Assembly (NCBI GenBank): GCA_029448655.1
Contig: JACCLO010000001.1
Location: 3,410,001-3,474,000, forward strand
Length of the DNA: 64,000 nt
Reading direction: 5' to 3'
Source: Wolfiporia cocos
Taxonomy: Eukaryota > Basidiomycota > Agaricomycetes > Polyporales > Phaeolaceae
The notes below the pieces were generated by a model, which did no database searches, was not told the origin of the DNA, and was given only the letters and a program-made list of their open reading frames with translations. The translations under genes and the position numbers were made by a program. This document shows, in pieces, positions 45,934 through 57,129 of this stretch (its first letter is position 1; every line of letters begins with the position of its first letter).

Positions 45934-46972
45934 ATGAGTCCGTCGGCGCATTTGCAGCCATTGCCGCCTTCGCCGGACGAAGAAGACATTAGCCGCGCAG
46001 GCGCATGGGCAGACTTGTCCGCCGGCAGCAGCAGCGGCAGCTTAAGCAAGGGGAAGGAGAAAGAGTACGACCAGGAGACTTTGCATGATTACCGTGGGGG
46101 AGAGGGGGAGGAAGAGGAGACGTTGACTGGCGCAGATGGCTATCCGCCCACCAAGGAGGAAGAGGCAGAATCGCGCAGGATCGAGGAGGTGCGTGGTAAC
46201 GCTTCAATATCTGGGCAGCGTTCCTGATGCGCTGCACCGCGTGCGCTTCATTACTCGATAGAATCTTCGAAGATGGGAAACGGCCGAGCGAGAGCGGCGG
46301 AAGGCAGCGCGCGCGTCGGCTGCGTCTGGGAGCGGATCAAATTCTGTCGTTGGCGACATCACGCGAAAAGCGAGCCTGCTGTGGCCGAGCAGCCGAGCAA
46401 AACAGGCCTCACTGGGCGGGGTAGGAGCGCATCATGTACTGCGCACCGCCGACGATTCTGTCCCCTTGTCCGACATCGAAGGCGGCCCCGCAATATCCCC
46501 CACACCATCCCCCGAGCCAGGGGACAATCCATTTGCAACCCCTGGACCTTCCATGGTATCCCTGCATGACACTCAACAGTCCGCGATTATGACCGCATCT
46601 ACTTCCGTCAGTTCCTTCGAGGAACTCTCGCCGACTACCCCGACAATAGAGCGCCCCGTGCTCGGAGCATCTTCCTCATTCTCCAAACAGCCGCCCCCTG
46701 CCCCCCAACCTCTAGACCTACCGAAACCACGGACTCCACCCCCCTCGTCAGAGTCACCTCACTCGAGTCGGCCGCCTGAGCCTGTGTCTCCTCCAGTTGT
46801 AGCACCACCGCAGCCTGAAGAAGAGCTCGAACCTACGCGGTGGTGGACGGAGTGGCTGTGCGGGTGCAGCGAGGGCGGAGACCATCAGGTAAGCATGCCG
46901 CAGTTGGTGTCTCCATATACGGACCAGGCTAACTTGAGGCGCTAGGCCGCTCGCACGAATCCCTTCGAGTGA
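45934..46972 (+). CDS. Unrecognised proline/serine-rich protein with NPF motifs
   Basis: Three exons. The first starts MSPSAHLQPLPPSPDEEDIS and ends ESRRIEE. The second begins NLRRWETAERERRKAARASA and continues as a disordered region. The third adds only AARTNPFE before TGA at 46970-46972. The middle exon holds ITRKASLLWPSSRAKQ, GDNPFATPGPSM, proline-rich SH3-like ligands (FSKQPPPAPQPLDLPKPRTP) and, near the end, TRWWTEWLCGCSEGGDHQ. Two NPF tripeptides, one almost at the C-terminus, are typical ligands of EH domains in endocytosis (known for the motif; inference here). The LCGC pair after a tryptophan-rich segment could be palmitoylated. No catalytic domain seen. Length about 300 residues. 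Confidence 0.65.
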
Positions 46973-47652
46973 TCTCGGCCACCGCGCCCTATGCTTGTGT
47001 CATTCTTGCACTGTCACCATTCTCCGGTGTGCCCCTCCGTCGCCAGACTATGGTCAATTGCCGCTCGTTCTATCTTATTGGCCGCCCAGGACATTCAAGT
47101 ATACCGATACGCTACCCTTGTGACTTGCCTAACCCGCCGCCCACCATTTCGTTTCCCATGACATCTCGGGACGTCATTGATCCACCGAGCATGTTGTATT
47201 GTAAATCATCCCTGACAATCGTGTACGATCCCGAGCCGATACGATCGTCGTAGTTGTGATACCGATACCCTCTTGCTCAGCTATCGGACGGGCAGCATGA
47301 AGTCGAAGTCGTTACATCCCGTTGGTATCCGCCTTCACATGCTATGTATCCGTAGATAGAGGAAAGCAGCGCAAGACTTCCGCCGCGGAAGTTAATGAGA
47401 CCAGCAGAGGTCACAGACTGCGTCGTGCCAGCAGCCTCAGGGCACAAGTAGGACACGCATTGCGCGAATATGCCGCAGAACGAGTTGCGTGAACGAGTGA
47501 AAGGAGATGTGATCGGGCCGGATCGGTGGTACCCGGGGTCGAGAGTGACCCGGCAGGTTCCGAAGAGTACTTAGCTGTGCGCATGCCAGCAATTTGCTCT
47601 CCATCGACCACTACCTCCACTCAGTCATTCCCTTCGGTTTTATTCCGTCAAA
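46973..47652. other. Intergenic / promoter region of the ADP/ATP carrier
   Basis: About 680 bp. A pyrimidine-rich stretch lies just before the carrier ATG, as is usual for strongly expressed fungal genes. The plus ORF at 46969-47253 overlaps the previous stop and looks spurious. Confidence 0.4.
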
Positions 47653-48990
47653 ATGGCCGACGCAAAGAAGGTCAAGTCTCCCAAGGAGTTCGCTGGTGCG
47701 TACGCGCCGCCCATCGTGTCGCGGTGCTTGTGGGCGTGCAGTTTTTCCTGACTTGGTTATCTCTGCAGTGGACTTCTTGATGGGTGGTGTCTCGGCCGTG
47801 TGTATTTGTTTCTAGTGCCTCGATGCGCCTCCGTTGTTAACATTGCGCTCCAGGCTGTCGCCAAGACCTCCGCCGCGCCCATCGAGCGTATCAAGCTCCT
47901 GGTGCAGAACCAAGATGAGATGGTAGGCACAATTTCGCTGGGCACGCGAGCGATTGTTGACGTGGACATGCTGTGCTGTGCAGATCAAGCAGGGGCGTCT
48001 CGCCACCCCCTACAAGGGTGTCGTCGACTGCTTCGCCCGGACATACCGTGACGAGGGTCTTGTTTCTCTGTGGAGGGGTAACACCGCCAACGTCATCCGG
48101 TACTTCCCTACCCAGGCCCTGAACTTCGCGTTCAGTGAGTGCTGTCAAAAATTTTCATCTTACAGTCGTCTGACGTGGCATGCAGAGGACTACATCAAGT
48201 CGCTTTTCGGCTTCAAGAAGTCTGAGGGCTACTGGAAATGGTTCGCCGGTAACATTGCTTCTGGTGCTGGTGCTGGTGCTTCGTCGCTGCTCTTCGTCTA
48301 CTCGCTCGACTACGCGCGTACCCGTCTCGCGAACGACGCCAAGTCTGCGAAGGGTGGAGGACAGCGTCAGTTCAACGGTCTGATCGACGTCTACAAGAAG
48401 ACCCTCGCGTCTGATGGTCTTGCTGGTCTCTACCGTGGTTTCGTCCCGTCCGTTGTTGGTATCATCGTGTACCGTGGTCTCTACTTCGGTGGTTACGACT
48501 CGCTCAGTGCGTATTCTATATCGTGCTTCATGACTTCTTCCTTACGTTCCATGCAGAGCCTGTTGTCCTCGTCGGTGCTCTTGAGGGATCCTTCCTTGCG
48601 TCCTTCATGCTTGGATGGGGTGTTACTACTGGTGCTGGTCTTGCTTCTTACCCTCTGGACACCATCCGGTATGTTTTTAGTCTGTTGTTCTATGATGGAG
48701 TGACCTAACCGTTCCTCCAGTCGTCGCATGATGATGACCTCTGGCTCGACCACTCACTACAAGTCGATGTTCGACGCTGGTCTCCAGATCGTCTCTAAGG
48801 AGGGCCCCAAGTCGCTCTTCAAGGGTGCTGGTGCCAACATCCTCCGTGGTGTCGCTGGTGCTGGTGTGCTGTCGCTCTACGACAAGCTCCAGGAGGTCCT
48901 CTTCGGCAAGGTCTACTCCGGTGGTACGTCTACATTAGTCGTACATCGTTTACGAGAAGATCTCATCACGCATTCACAGGATCTGGCTAA
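47653..48990 (+). CDS. Mitochondrial ADP/ATP carrier
   Basis: Inner-membrane exchanger of cytosolic ADP for matrix ATP. The start at 47653 gives [20 protein letters not shown]. Three repeats of about 100 residues carry the mitochondrial-carrier signatures: [28 protein letters not shown] and [15 protein letters not shown]. The RRRMMM motif is diagnostic for ADP/ATP carriers. Further blocks are [40 protein letters not shown] and [20 protein letters not shown]. Six short introns interrupt the gene; the last one (about 48924-48979) leaves SGSG and TAA at 48988-48990. Codon use is strongly biased to C-ending codons, as expected for high expression. About 310 residues. Identification is firm. Confidence 0.96.
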
Positions 48991-49361
48991 ACACAAGGCC
49001 ACGCTTAGACAATGTAGTGTACAGCTGCCTAGTACTACCTACTATTCGTCTATGATGTCGCACCCTAGATGTTCTGGTTATATTTCATTTGCTGGTCTCA
49101 TCTGCGATACGAAGGTGCAGGAACAGAACATTATACACCCGTCCTGCGTAGTAATGCGTACGGAATCGATGATATCCCACAATACTTGCGTGATGAGTGC
49201 GTTGAAAGCTCTATGTGTCTGAAGCGTTGTACGCTGCAACATGGTCGACAAGCTATCAAATTTCACCCGCCGTACTGCAGTCTCTTCAGGCTCGAATGTG
49301 GCGTGGCTCGATGCAGGCATTACACTGACAATCGCCAGCGCGGACAAGAATATATTGCGGC
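48991..49361. other. Intergenic region between convergent carrier and SSL1 genes
   Basis: About 370 bp that should contain both 3' untranslated regions. No gene or RNA recognised. Confidence 0.4.
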
Positions 49362-51098
49362 CTACTTCCCGCAGCCTGGACAACAGTGGACGACGTCGTG
49401 CACAAAGACGTCGCATTCAGTACAGAAGTCGTTGTGGCATTCCGCGCAGCGGTAACGACCTAAGGGGCTCACGCCATCGGCCGCGCCAGCGGCTCCAGCA
49501 GTTTGTTCCTTGAACGGAGCCGCACATGCGTGGCAGCCCACACTCGGATTCTGCGTCCCCTCGAGAGACATCCTATCACACTCATCAGCGACAACTGCCA
49601 GGCGGTACTCAGGCCAGAGTCAAGAAGACAAAACGACGCACACAGGCTGGAACGGCTTGACCGGAAAGAGGTGGTGGTAGCTCCGCGCGAGATGGGGCGC
49701 GCTGACGATCATGAGCCCGCAGATGTCGCAGTCCGTCGGGACGTCGCACACCTTCGCGCCGCAGCGCGGGCAGAGGAAGCCCGCGCTGCGCAGCTGCGAG
49801 TGGCACGCGCAGAGGCCCGCCGCGGACGTCTCCGGGAGGCGCGTCGGGAATCCCATGAGCATCAGGTCCGCCGCGGGATTTGCGGGCGCGCCGCTCGACG
49901 CGCGTGCGAAGGCGCGCTGCGCGGGCGGTGGGATAAGCTCAAATAGGAGGTCTTTGAAGTGCCCCTCGTTGAGCGCGACGCCGAAGGTGCCTGCCTTGGG
50001 GGCGGTAAGTGAGTGGTGCTGATGGAGGATGTGGCTTGCGCAGGCGGGTGCGGTGGGGTGGGAGATGAAGGAAGGGAAACGCACCGCCGGTTTTGTCGCA
50101 GAACTCGCGGCAGATCTTCATCTCTGCGGCCAGTGCGACCACGGAGACGCGAATGCGATCCTTTACGCACTCCGCGAGGGTGTCGTGTATGTTCCCCGGA
50201 TCGCACGTCGTCAGCGAGCCGAAGACGACCAGGATCTCGCGTGAAGAGTGTGTTGGAAGATGGCTACGCCGGTCAAACAGACGATTCCGATTGCATGCAT
50301 ATGTGAAGCGCACCTCATGCTAGCACGGGCCATGTCAATGGCATTTTGCAGACTCGGCTCGCCGCTTGGCTCGAGTTTGTGACGCTCCGAGATCGCTTTT
50401 AGTACATCTTGCGGGTTGCCTTCCTTCCTCCGTCAGAATGTTCCATGGCTCCCTATGTCGCGCCGCGCACCAGTCATCTCTCCTACACGCTCACCAAGAC
50501 CGCCTCGCATGCCCACGACGCCAATCTGCCCGAGGGGGTTCTGGTCGAACCACTCCGTGACGAATTCGCGTGCATACTGCAGCATGAGGTCGAAACGCGT
50601 CGGGCGCATGTCGCGGTCCATCATGGCGGAAGAGAGATCTAGTATGAGTAAAAGGTGGCGGATGATCGTCCTTCGAATCGCTGCAGCCGGGGCGAGGAGA
50701 CTGAGGAGTACATGAGATGGCTAAGAGGAAGCTGGGAGACGAAGAGGAGCGCACCGTCTCCGCCTGCCCCGCGCGATCAGGTCCGCCACGGCACCTTGCA
50801 AGCTACCTGCTTCATCCTCCTGTACTGTGTCCCAAGACCGCGTATATGAAGCCTCCCATGCATATGGTTGCTAGCATCGGCCCCCAGTATGAGTATCATC
50901 TCGGCTGCCTGTATGCGCGCGTCAAGGCGCCGCGTCACGCACCTCTTTCGCCTTCCCCTTTCCTTTGTCTTTCTTGTTCCTGTCAATCCCCTTGCCTTTG
51001 CCCTTGCCTTTCCCCCGACCGCTCTCGTCAAAGTCGTCAAAGATAGAGACGTCCGAGTCGGACTCGTCCCCGATGGGGTCTATGCGTCGTGGAGGCAT
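49362..51098 (-). CDS. SSL1: TFIIH core subunit SSL1/p44
   Basis: Subunit of the general transcription and nucleotide-excision-repair factor TFIIH that binds and stimulates the XPD/Rad3 helicase. The start at 51098 gives [20 protein letters not shown], followed by a lysine-rich linker. [18 protein letters not shown] begins the conserved part. The von Willebrand A-like Ssl1 domain includes [107 protein letters not shown] and [20 protein letters not shown]. Zinc-binding regions follow: [38 protein letters not shown], and at the C-terminus GCHACAAPF and [19 protein letters not shown], then CCPGCGK and the stop at 49362. About seven exons. Identification is firm. Confidence 0.93.
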
Positions 51099-51742
51099 TC
51101 TGGCGTTATATGGTCGCGCGTCGGTTAGTCATAAAACAAGCAATTGTAATGATATGATTCAACTCCGAGCACTTCGAGGTCGAGACGTTAGCAGACACAA
51201 GCCCGCCCCAAAGCACGTTGCCACGTGACTGACGCGCCTCGATCGTGATCCCAATCCGATCGAATCTGGGATAGCTCCGCGACGCGTCGACAACTTGTTC
51301 GCACCAGTTGACTGGACATATGTTTTGCTCGAGCGACAGGGACTAATCACTACGTGCATTTTCCCACCTCCCTCGTGCTGAGCCACGGCGTTACAGTCCT
51401 GTTCTGGACTATTTCGGCGGTGACTGACCGCCGCGTAGACGTAGCCAGATGCTCAAAACCGGCGTGTATGCTCCACAATATAGCGCAAATGTCGTAAATA
51501 GTACCTAAACCTGCTGGAGACGGTGGGGAGTAGCACTCACCGCGCTACAGGAAGTTGTCTTGCTTCTCATCGTGCTGCTGTTGACATATATCTTCTGTCC
51601 TCGGTCGTGTTCCCACTGCGTCATGATGCTACTACATACGTCACCGCTCAATGACGCCACAGCTGGGACGGCGGCCAACGGTATAAGAGGGCAGCGATGC
51701 TCGACGCTCCCCCACCAATCTCTTCTACCTGCATAAGTCAAG
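51099..51742. other. Divergent intergenic region SSL1 / alcohol dehydrogenase B
   Basis: About 640 bp between two divergent starts. No gene or repeat recognised. A GGTATAAGAG sequence at about 51680-51689, some 60 bp upstream of the dehydrogenase ATG, could be its TATA element. Confidence 0.45.
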
Positions 51743-52977
51743 ATGCCTTCAGAGCTCGAGTTCAAAGGCTACGCTCTTACAGGTTTAGTGATCTTGTATT
51801 TATCCCGGTTTCGTCACATTGTTCTCACCTGGGACGCAGATCCTTCGAAATGGAGCGACCTCAAACTTACCTCCTTCAAGCCTAAAACCTTCCAACCCGA
51901 AGATGTCGAGATTGCCATAACTCATTGCGGTGTCTGTGGCTCCGACGTGCACACCCTCACGCAGGGCTGGGGCGAGTCCAAGCTACCCCTCGTCGCGGGG
52001 CACGAGATCGTCGGAAAGGTCACTCGTGTGGGCGACAAAGTATCCGAGTTCAAGGTCGGCGATCGGGTCGGTGTCGGCGCACAGATCGGCGCTTGCCTGA
52101 AGTGCAGGGCATGTAAGAGCGACTATGAGAACTACTGCCCTGACAGTATCGAAACCTACGTTAGTTTCAGCGTGTTAATTATGGCGCGACATGATAATTC
52201 ACATGGTCTATAGAACGGCGAATATCCCGACGGTGTTGTTACCCAGGGCGGCTACTCGACCGGCATCCGTGCCCACGAGCGCTTCGTCTTTCCTATCCCA
52301 GAGGAGATTGAGTCCGCGCACGCCGCATCTATGTTGTGCGCTGGACTTACCGTGTACTCGCCGTTGAAGACGTATGGTGCTGGACCGGGGAAGAAAGTCG
52401 GCATCGTCGGTATTGGCGGACTCGGTCACTACGCAGTCCTGTGGGCCAAGGCTATGGGTGCCGAAGTGTATGCATTCACGCATGACCCAGAGAAGACTGA
52501 GGACATCAAGGAGATGGGCGCAGATCACATCATCGATGTGACCAAGAAGGCAAGTATTCTCGATGCATATATGCGGTACGCTCGCACTCATCTTCGGTGT
52601 AGGACTTCGCCAAGCCTCTGGCGCACACTCTTGATCTCATTGTCTCGACGGTAGATGTGTTCAAGTCGGATATGCCGCTGGGAGACTACCTCTCCATGCT
52701 CTTCGTCCACGGCACGTTTATTACTGTCGGTATTCCCGACGCTGACAACCCGCTTCCTCAATTGCACCCCTTCAACTTTGCCGGAAATGGCTGCGTGCTT
52801 GGAGGAAGTCACGTTGGCAGCAAGAAAGAGTGTCTGGAGATGCTCGAGCTCGCGCGCAAGAAGAATGTGCGCCCGTGGATTGAGACGATACCGATGAAGG
52901 ACGCGAAACGCGCGTTAGAGGGGCTGAAGTCGAACAAGGTCAGGTACCGGTATGTTTTGGTGCAAGATATCAACTAG
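51743..52977 (+). CDS. Zinc-dependent NADP(H) alcohol dehydrogenase, cinnamyl-alcohol-dehydrogenase/ADH6 type (paralogue B)
   Basis: Close paralogue of the gene at 29884-31125 and likely the same type of aldehyde/alcohol oxidoreductase. Exons 51743-51782, 51840-52159, 52214-52549 and 52603-52977 give 356 residues. It starts MPSELEFKGYALT. Zinc ligands lie in HCGVCGSDVHTLTQGWGESK, AGHEIVGKV and CLKCRACKSDYENYC. The Rossmann motif is GIVGIGGLGHYAVLWAKAMG. It ends RYRYVLVQDIN. The three introns sit at the same codons as in paralogue A, so the two arose by duplication of an intron-containing gene. The third intron begins with GC instead of GT (see separate entry). No sign of decay; both copies look functional. 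Confidence 0.94.
52550..52602 (+). other. GC-AG intron in alcohol dehydrogenase B
   Basis: The coding sequence runs ...GADHIIDVTKK up to AAGAAG, then GCAAGT, and resumes after GTGTAG with DFAKPLAHTLDLIVST. Splicing out these 53 nt restores the family sequence. No GT donor at or near the site gives the right frame. The donor context (AAG then GCAAGT) fits the strong consensus usual for GC-AG introns. Confidence 0.8.
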
Positions 52978-53494
52978 ATGACGATGCCGCATGCACATGG
53001 ATGTGGTGGGACATAGATATATGTCGAAGAGCGCTGTAATACCGCAAACAAATGAATGTGTAATGTTCTAGTATTCAGTGTAATGAGTTGCAATGTGCAG
53101 GCTCGCAGAGCTAGCTAATATTATCGTGCAAGTGTTGCCACGACGTTTCAATAAGTGATAATCTGAGCTCCGAGTACACGTTTGTGGCACAATGAGCGCT
53201 ACGTTGTGGCGCATATAGGCGCCTGTTAGATAGATTTCAACCTACTACACAATCGAAGTATGCAGTGGCAGCCGATTGCATTCTTCACATAATGCCGCAT
53301 CCTTGAGCAAGGAGTAAGAGGCGGCTGTCACGGGATTTCCCACAACTCTACGATATTTACGACTCCTAGGCTGGCGGATAGTCTTGCGCATTCGCTCGGG
53401 AGATGCAATAGTGAGGATTGATCTCGCTGATGTTTTTGACATACGTAATCCAGATATCATATTTCGCGTCTGAATGCTCTAGCCAACACCGCAA
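52978..53494. other. Intergenic region downstream of alcohol dehydrogenase B
   Basis: About 500 bp, AT-richer than the genes, without recognisable content; it ends where element copy B begins. Confidence 0.4.
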
Positions 53495-54695
53495 ATCAGC
53501 AATATTGATTTATGATCACGGCCGTGGGGGAGTGGCTGACCAAGTCTGCCACTGGCCCTACGTCAGCCAATCATTCGATCGTGGCTGACACGGCTGACAC
53601 TGTCAGCCCTCGTGGCAGCCTCCGAAATGCGAACACAAAAGCCTACCCGCTCTCTCCTCGTCTCCAACACGCGCTCTTCCTTCATCTACTACCATCTCTG
53701 CCTTCATGGCTTCTCTCTGCCTCTTGACCCGTACCCCAGTGCTCGTGGACGCCGCTTACCGGCACTTCTCCATTAGCAGCACGGACTTGACCTGATCACT
53801 GTTCTCGACATCAAGTGCGGCTACTGTGCTCGCGAGTCGACGCGCGCGCACGGATGTGAGGGCGACTGAGTTCCTCTACTTAGCCTTCATCGAGGAGCGA
53901 CCAATGTAGGTGCACCACAGGCTGATGCCTCAGGGCTGCACTCACATGCCCTCCTTAGCATCGTGACTGGCATAAACTTCCGCCCCGCCATCACGAGTTG
54001 CCGCAAATACATCTCCCAAATTCATATGAACTTCCATACCCACTGCCGTCGCTCGTGCGATCAATATATCCAACCTCAAGTCGCACTGCGACGACATTCT
54101 TCAGAACCCACCGTTCTGCGCCCACCCGGGGCCGAATATCCTGCCTTTCCGCTTAACCCACCGACTCAGCCTATACGGAATGTCAACACCATTCGTCCAC
54201 TAAGTAATTGATACCCCAACCCCCGAGTCGCATAGCATCTACAACGACAACTACCCTCTCCTTGCTCCTTTGTTCTGCGGCCACGTAGGACCACCCGGAG
54301 CTGGAGACTCTATCCACCCGCTGACTTGACGATGATTATACCCCGAACTCCCCTTCGTCATCCACGCGTGCATGAAACTCAACCTTGCACGCCACATATT
54401 CTCCTACGTTTTAATACCCTTCTCGGAGCTGTGCACGGGCGCCCCTCATGCTAGTCCGACGGCGACTGTGGAAGGATCCGGGTCTCATCGTGCGATCGTA
54501 CTCAGGCGCCACCAATGCTAGTCTGCTGACGACCTCGATGAGTACTCCGGGTTTGATATGTCCATCCATTCGTACGCGGGTGCCCCCCATGCTGGTCCGA
54601 AACGATTCGGGTGGACAGCCTTTGCTCCACGACAATAGACCAAGGTTACATAAAGCTCATGGTAGATTGTACAAAATACAGATCAATTCTCTATG
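53495..54695 (-). repeat. Dispersed repeat element, copy B (about 1.2 kb, inverted relative to copy A)
   Basis: Read on the minus strand this is collinear with 36297-38300. Matching landmarks include TTGATCTGTATTTTGTACAA at the outer end, about three tandem-repeat units (GGACTAGCATGAGGGGCGCC type, with the shared spacer GGATCCTTCCACAG), the CAGCGGGTGGATAGAG block, ATATTGATCGCACGAGCG and CGGCAACTCGTGATGGCG. On the plus strand it encodes HFSISSTDLT, a TGA, then FLYLAFIEERP, like copy A's ORF but interrupted. It is shorter than copy A mainly because it holds about nine fewer tandem units. Substitutions are spread along the match, so the copies are not recent. Confidence 0.7.
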
Positions 54696-54976
54696 AATCG
54701 CAGAGTGATGATCAATAATTTGTCAATAGAAATACTATTGTCATCATTATATACTAGGATTGAGTATTACTACCACATGAGTGGCTTGGACGTCTTGTCG
54801 ATGCCGCCAAGTACTGTGGCATAACATGTACAGGCGCTACCATTCCACAGCGCCTGCCATCTGTTGTGGGAATCTCGGGGGCAATACACACAATATAAAT
54901 TTGCACGCAAGCGCTTCCTCGAGCGCGTTTTCGTTTCTCTCGTGCACCTTCATCGTTTGGTTCGCTGACACTGTGC

Positions 54977-55358
54977 ATGGGTCGTCTCTCGTGGCTCAGG
55001 ACAACCGATAACAACGTGAGTATCATCTCCTCTTCGCCGGAAGCTTTGTGTCTACCCTCTTCATGATGATCACCATATCACATTATCAAGCTCAACAGTC
55101 TAATGGCTTCGGCCAGTTGATGACTTCTACTTCTGCAATACTGATTTACTACTTTGCTCCTTTTATCTGCTGTCGATGAGAGCGCATTAACTGACAATTC
55201 TCTCCCAGAGGCCAATCGTTATCCAATTCGCGCTCTTCTGGGTATTCGGCGCAAGGGCTGTCATTCTCTGTTGGACTGGGGATGCTATCTGCTGTCGTCG
55301 CCTGTACAAATTTCTTTTCCGGCAGTGTTCAATATATTCTCATGTTCGTCGAAACTAG
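54977..55358 (+). CDS. Candidate small membrane protein (about 61 residues, two exons)
   Basis: A short ORF at 54977 (MGRLSWLRTTDNN) ends at a GTGAGT donor. A CCAG acceptor at 55208 opens a frame reading RPIVIQFALFWVFGARAVIL, CWTGDAICCRRLYKFLFRQC and SIYSHVRRN to TAG at 55356-55358. The joined peptide would have one hydrophobic helix and a Cys/Arg-rich tail. A TATAAAT sequence lies about 85 bp upstream. The intron (193 nt) is longer than usual here, so there may be another exon or no gene at all. No family recognised. Confidence 0.25.
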
Positions 55359-55642
55359 TTTGATCTCCAGAAAGTGCTATAGCATAGTTGTCACGACGCG
55401 CAACAAGACGCGTGGTGTATGTTGAGCATCATACCGCTCTGGCGCGTTGAACTGAACGAATCACGCATTGTATTGGTACCTTTCGGTCCCAGGAAAATAG
55501 ACTTGAAGGGCGTAGAGTCAGCACGAAAAATGCCGGGTTGAGGGATGTGCATTGTGTCGGTGACTCGCACAATGAATGATATGCGAAGATAGTGAATAGA
55601 AGTGTTGAGCAACACGACGTGCCAGCAAGCAGCAATGAGACA

Positions 55643-56859
55643 TCAACGCTTGACCCAGGTGTACTGTAGAGCGATTGTGAGGGAAAAAATAGGGACGGCT
55701 GCGAGACATCGAGACGCACCGCTTTGCGAGCCTTCGCACGTCCGGTCTTTTTCCTCTCCACCATACGCGGGTCTCGTCTCAGGAGCTTCGCTGTACAACA
55801 CACTCACTTCAGCATACAGTATGCATACGCGATAGTTATGCGAACCTTTCTTCAACAATGGCTCCACGTCGGGAGCATGTGCTGCAAGAGCTTTTGCGAC
55901 GCCGAGGCTCACGGCGCCGCTCTGGCCGGTCGTCCCTCCTCCACGGACGAGGGCAAACACATTGTACGCACCGATGAGACCGGCAATTCTGAAGGGACGG
56001 ATGATGCGTTCGCGATCAGTCAGGAGAGGGCTGCATGCGTTCGCTGAGTTAACGAGAGGCGTGCGAATGGCAGAAGGGGAACTGACAAGTATTGCACGAG
56101 CGGTGTGTTGTTGATCAGAATGTTTGACGTGGTCACTTCAACAGGGGCAACTGGAGCATCGTCAAAGGCCGAGGTGACACTCGACTCCAAAGGTGGTAAC
56201 GAGTCTGCCGTCTGAGCTTCGAGACCCTCTGGCGCTGCGAGTGCTGCAGAAGTCGATGCGTCTGCAGCCGCTTCCTTGCGCTGTACCGGGATCATCCATA
56301 CACGAGCGGTACTCTCCTTTCTTCTTCCAATAGTGTAGCTCCTCCCGTACTGGTCAAACTGCACTGGCTTCCTCTTTCCCTGCGCGAGGACGGCCGCCTT
56401 GTTCTCCCGCTCGAAGATTTGCAGCACGTCCGCAACGCGCTCTGCGAGCTGGACGACCCCAGCAACGTCCGCAATTCGCCTGTAGCTGTCCAGCTGGTTG
56501 AGCAGCCCTAGAAGCCGTCGGTATCTAGACGTCGTCAGCCGTGCATTGAGCTTGTCGGCCAGGGCCTCCTTCGTCATCCAGACATTGTGCGCGGGCGGTA
56601 TGGACTCGCGCGCGAACACGGGCAGAGGGAGGAGCTCGAGCGTCTGGAGCGCAGAACGAGTGTGTTGGATGGCGGACTCGAGCGCGTTGACCTGGTCGAA
56701 GTACGCGGCACGGCCGGTGTAGAAGTTGGGCGACTCGGGCGCGGGCTTGCGCGGGTGGCGGCGCTCGATGATATTCTCGAGCGCGGCAGGCGGGACGTAC
56801 ATCGTCGCGTAGGTGCGTGCGCGCACCGCTGCGCTTATCGCATTGCGCGCGACGTTCAT
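55643..56859 (-). CDS. Mitochondrial ribosomal protein uS9m (MRPS9)
   Basis: Component of the small subunit of the mitochondrial ribosome; its C-terminal tail reaches the decoding site. The start at 56859 gives a basic presequence ([20 protein letters not shown]); an in-frame ATG at 56913 would add 18 residues. Family blocks are [38 protein letters not shown], then after an intron [20 protein letters not shown] and [20 protein letters not shown]. After another intron comes [20 protein letters not shown], and after a final 57-nt intron the universal C-terminus YTWVKR with the stop at 55643-55645. An Ala/Ser-rich insertion sits between the SSU9 halves. Identification is firm. COY1 starts 270 bp away in the opposite direction. 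Confidence 0.93.
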
Positions 56860-57129
56860 GCTACGGGCAGAGGCGAGCCGCGAGAGACAAGGAAAGCAAT
56901 GAGCGGCAGCCACAGCGAGCAGAGTGCGACTTGCCTTTCTGGGACGCTATGGACGCTGTTCGCATGTGCTGCCCGCCACCACAACCGCTGCGCTGGAGAC
57001 GAACCATTCTCGGGCAGATTCTGCTGCTTCAGCGTGCTTGCATTGTGGCTGGTGTCTGCTAGACATACCTGGAACATAGTATAAGCCGCCAGGCTTGTAG
57101 TAACGCGTGCAAAGATATACCGCGGAACA
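56860..57129. promoter_or_regulatory. Bidirectional promoter region uS9m/COY1
   Basis: 270 bp (216 bp if the longer uS9m start is used) separate two divergent start codons. No TATA box is obvious near either start. Confidence 0.45.
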
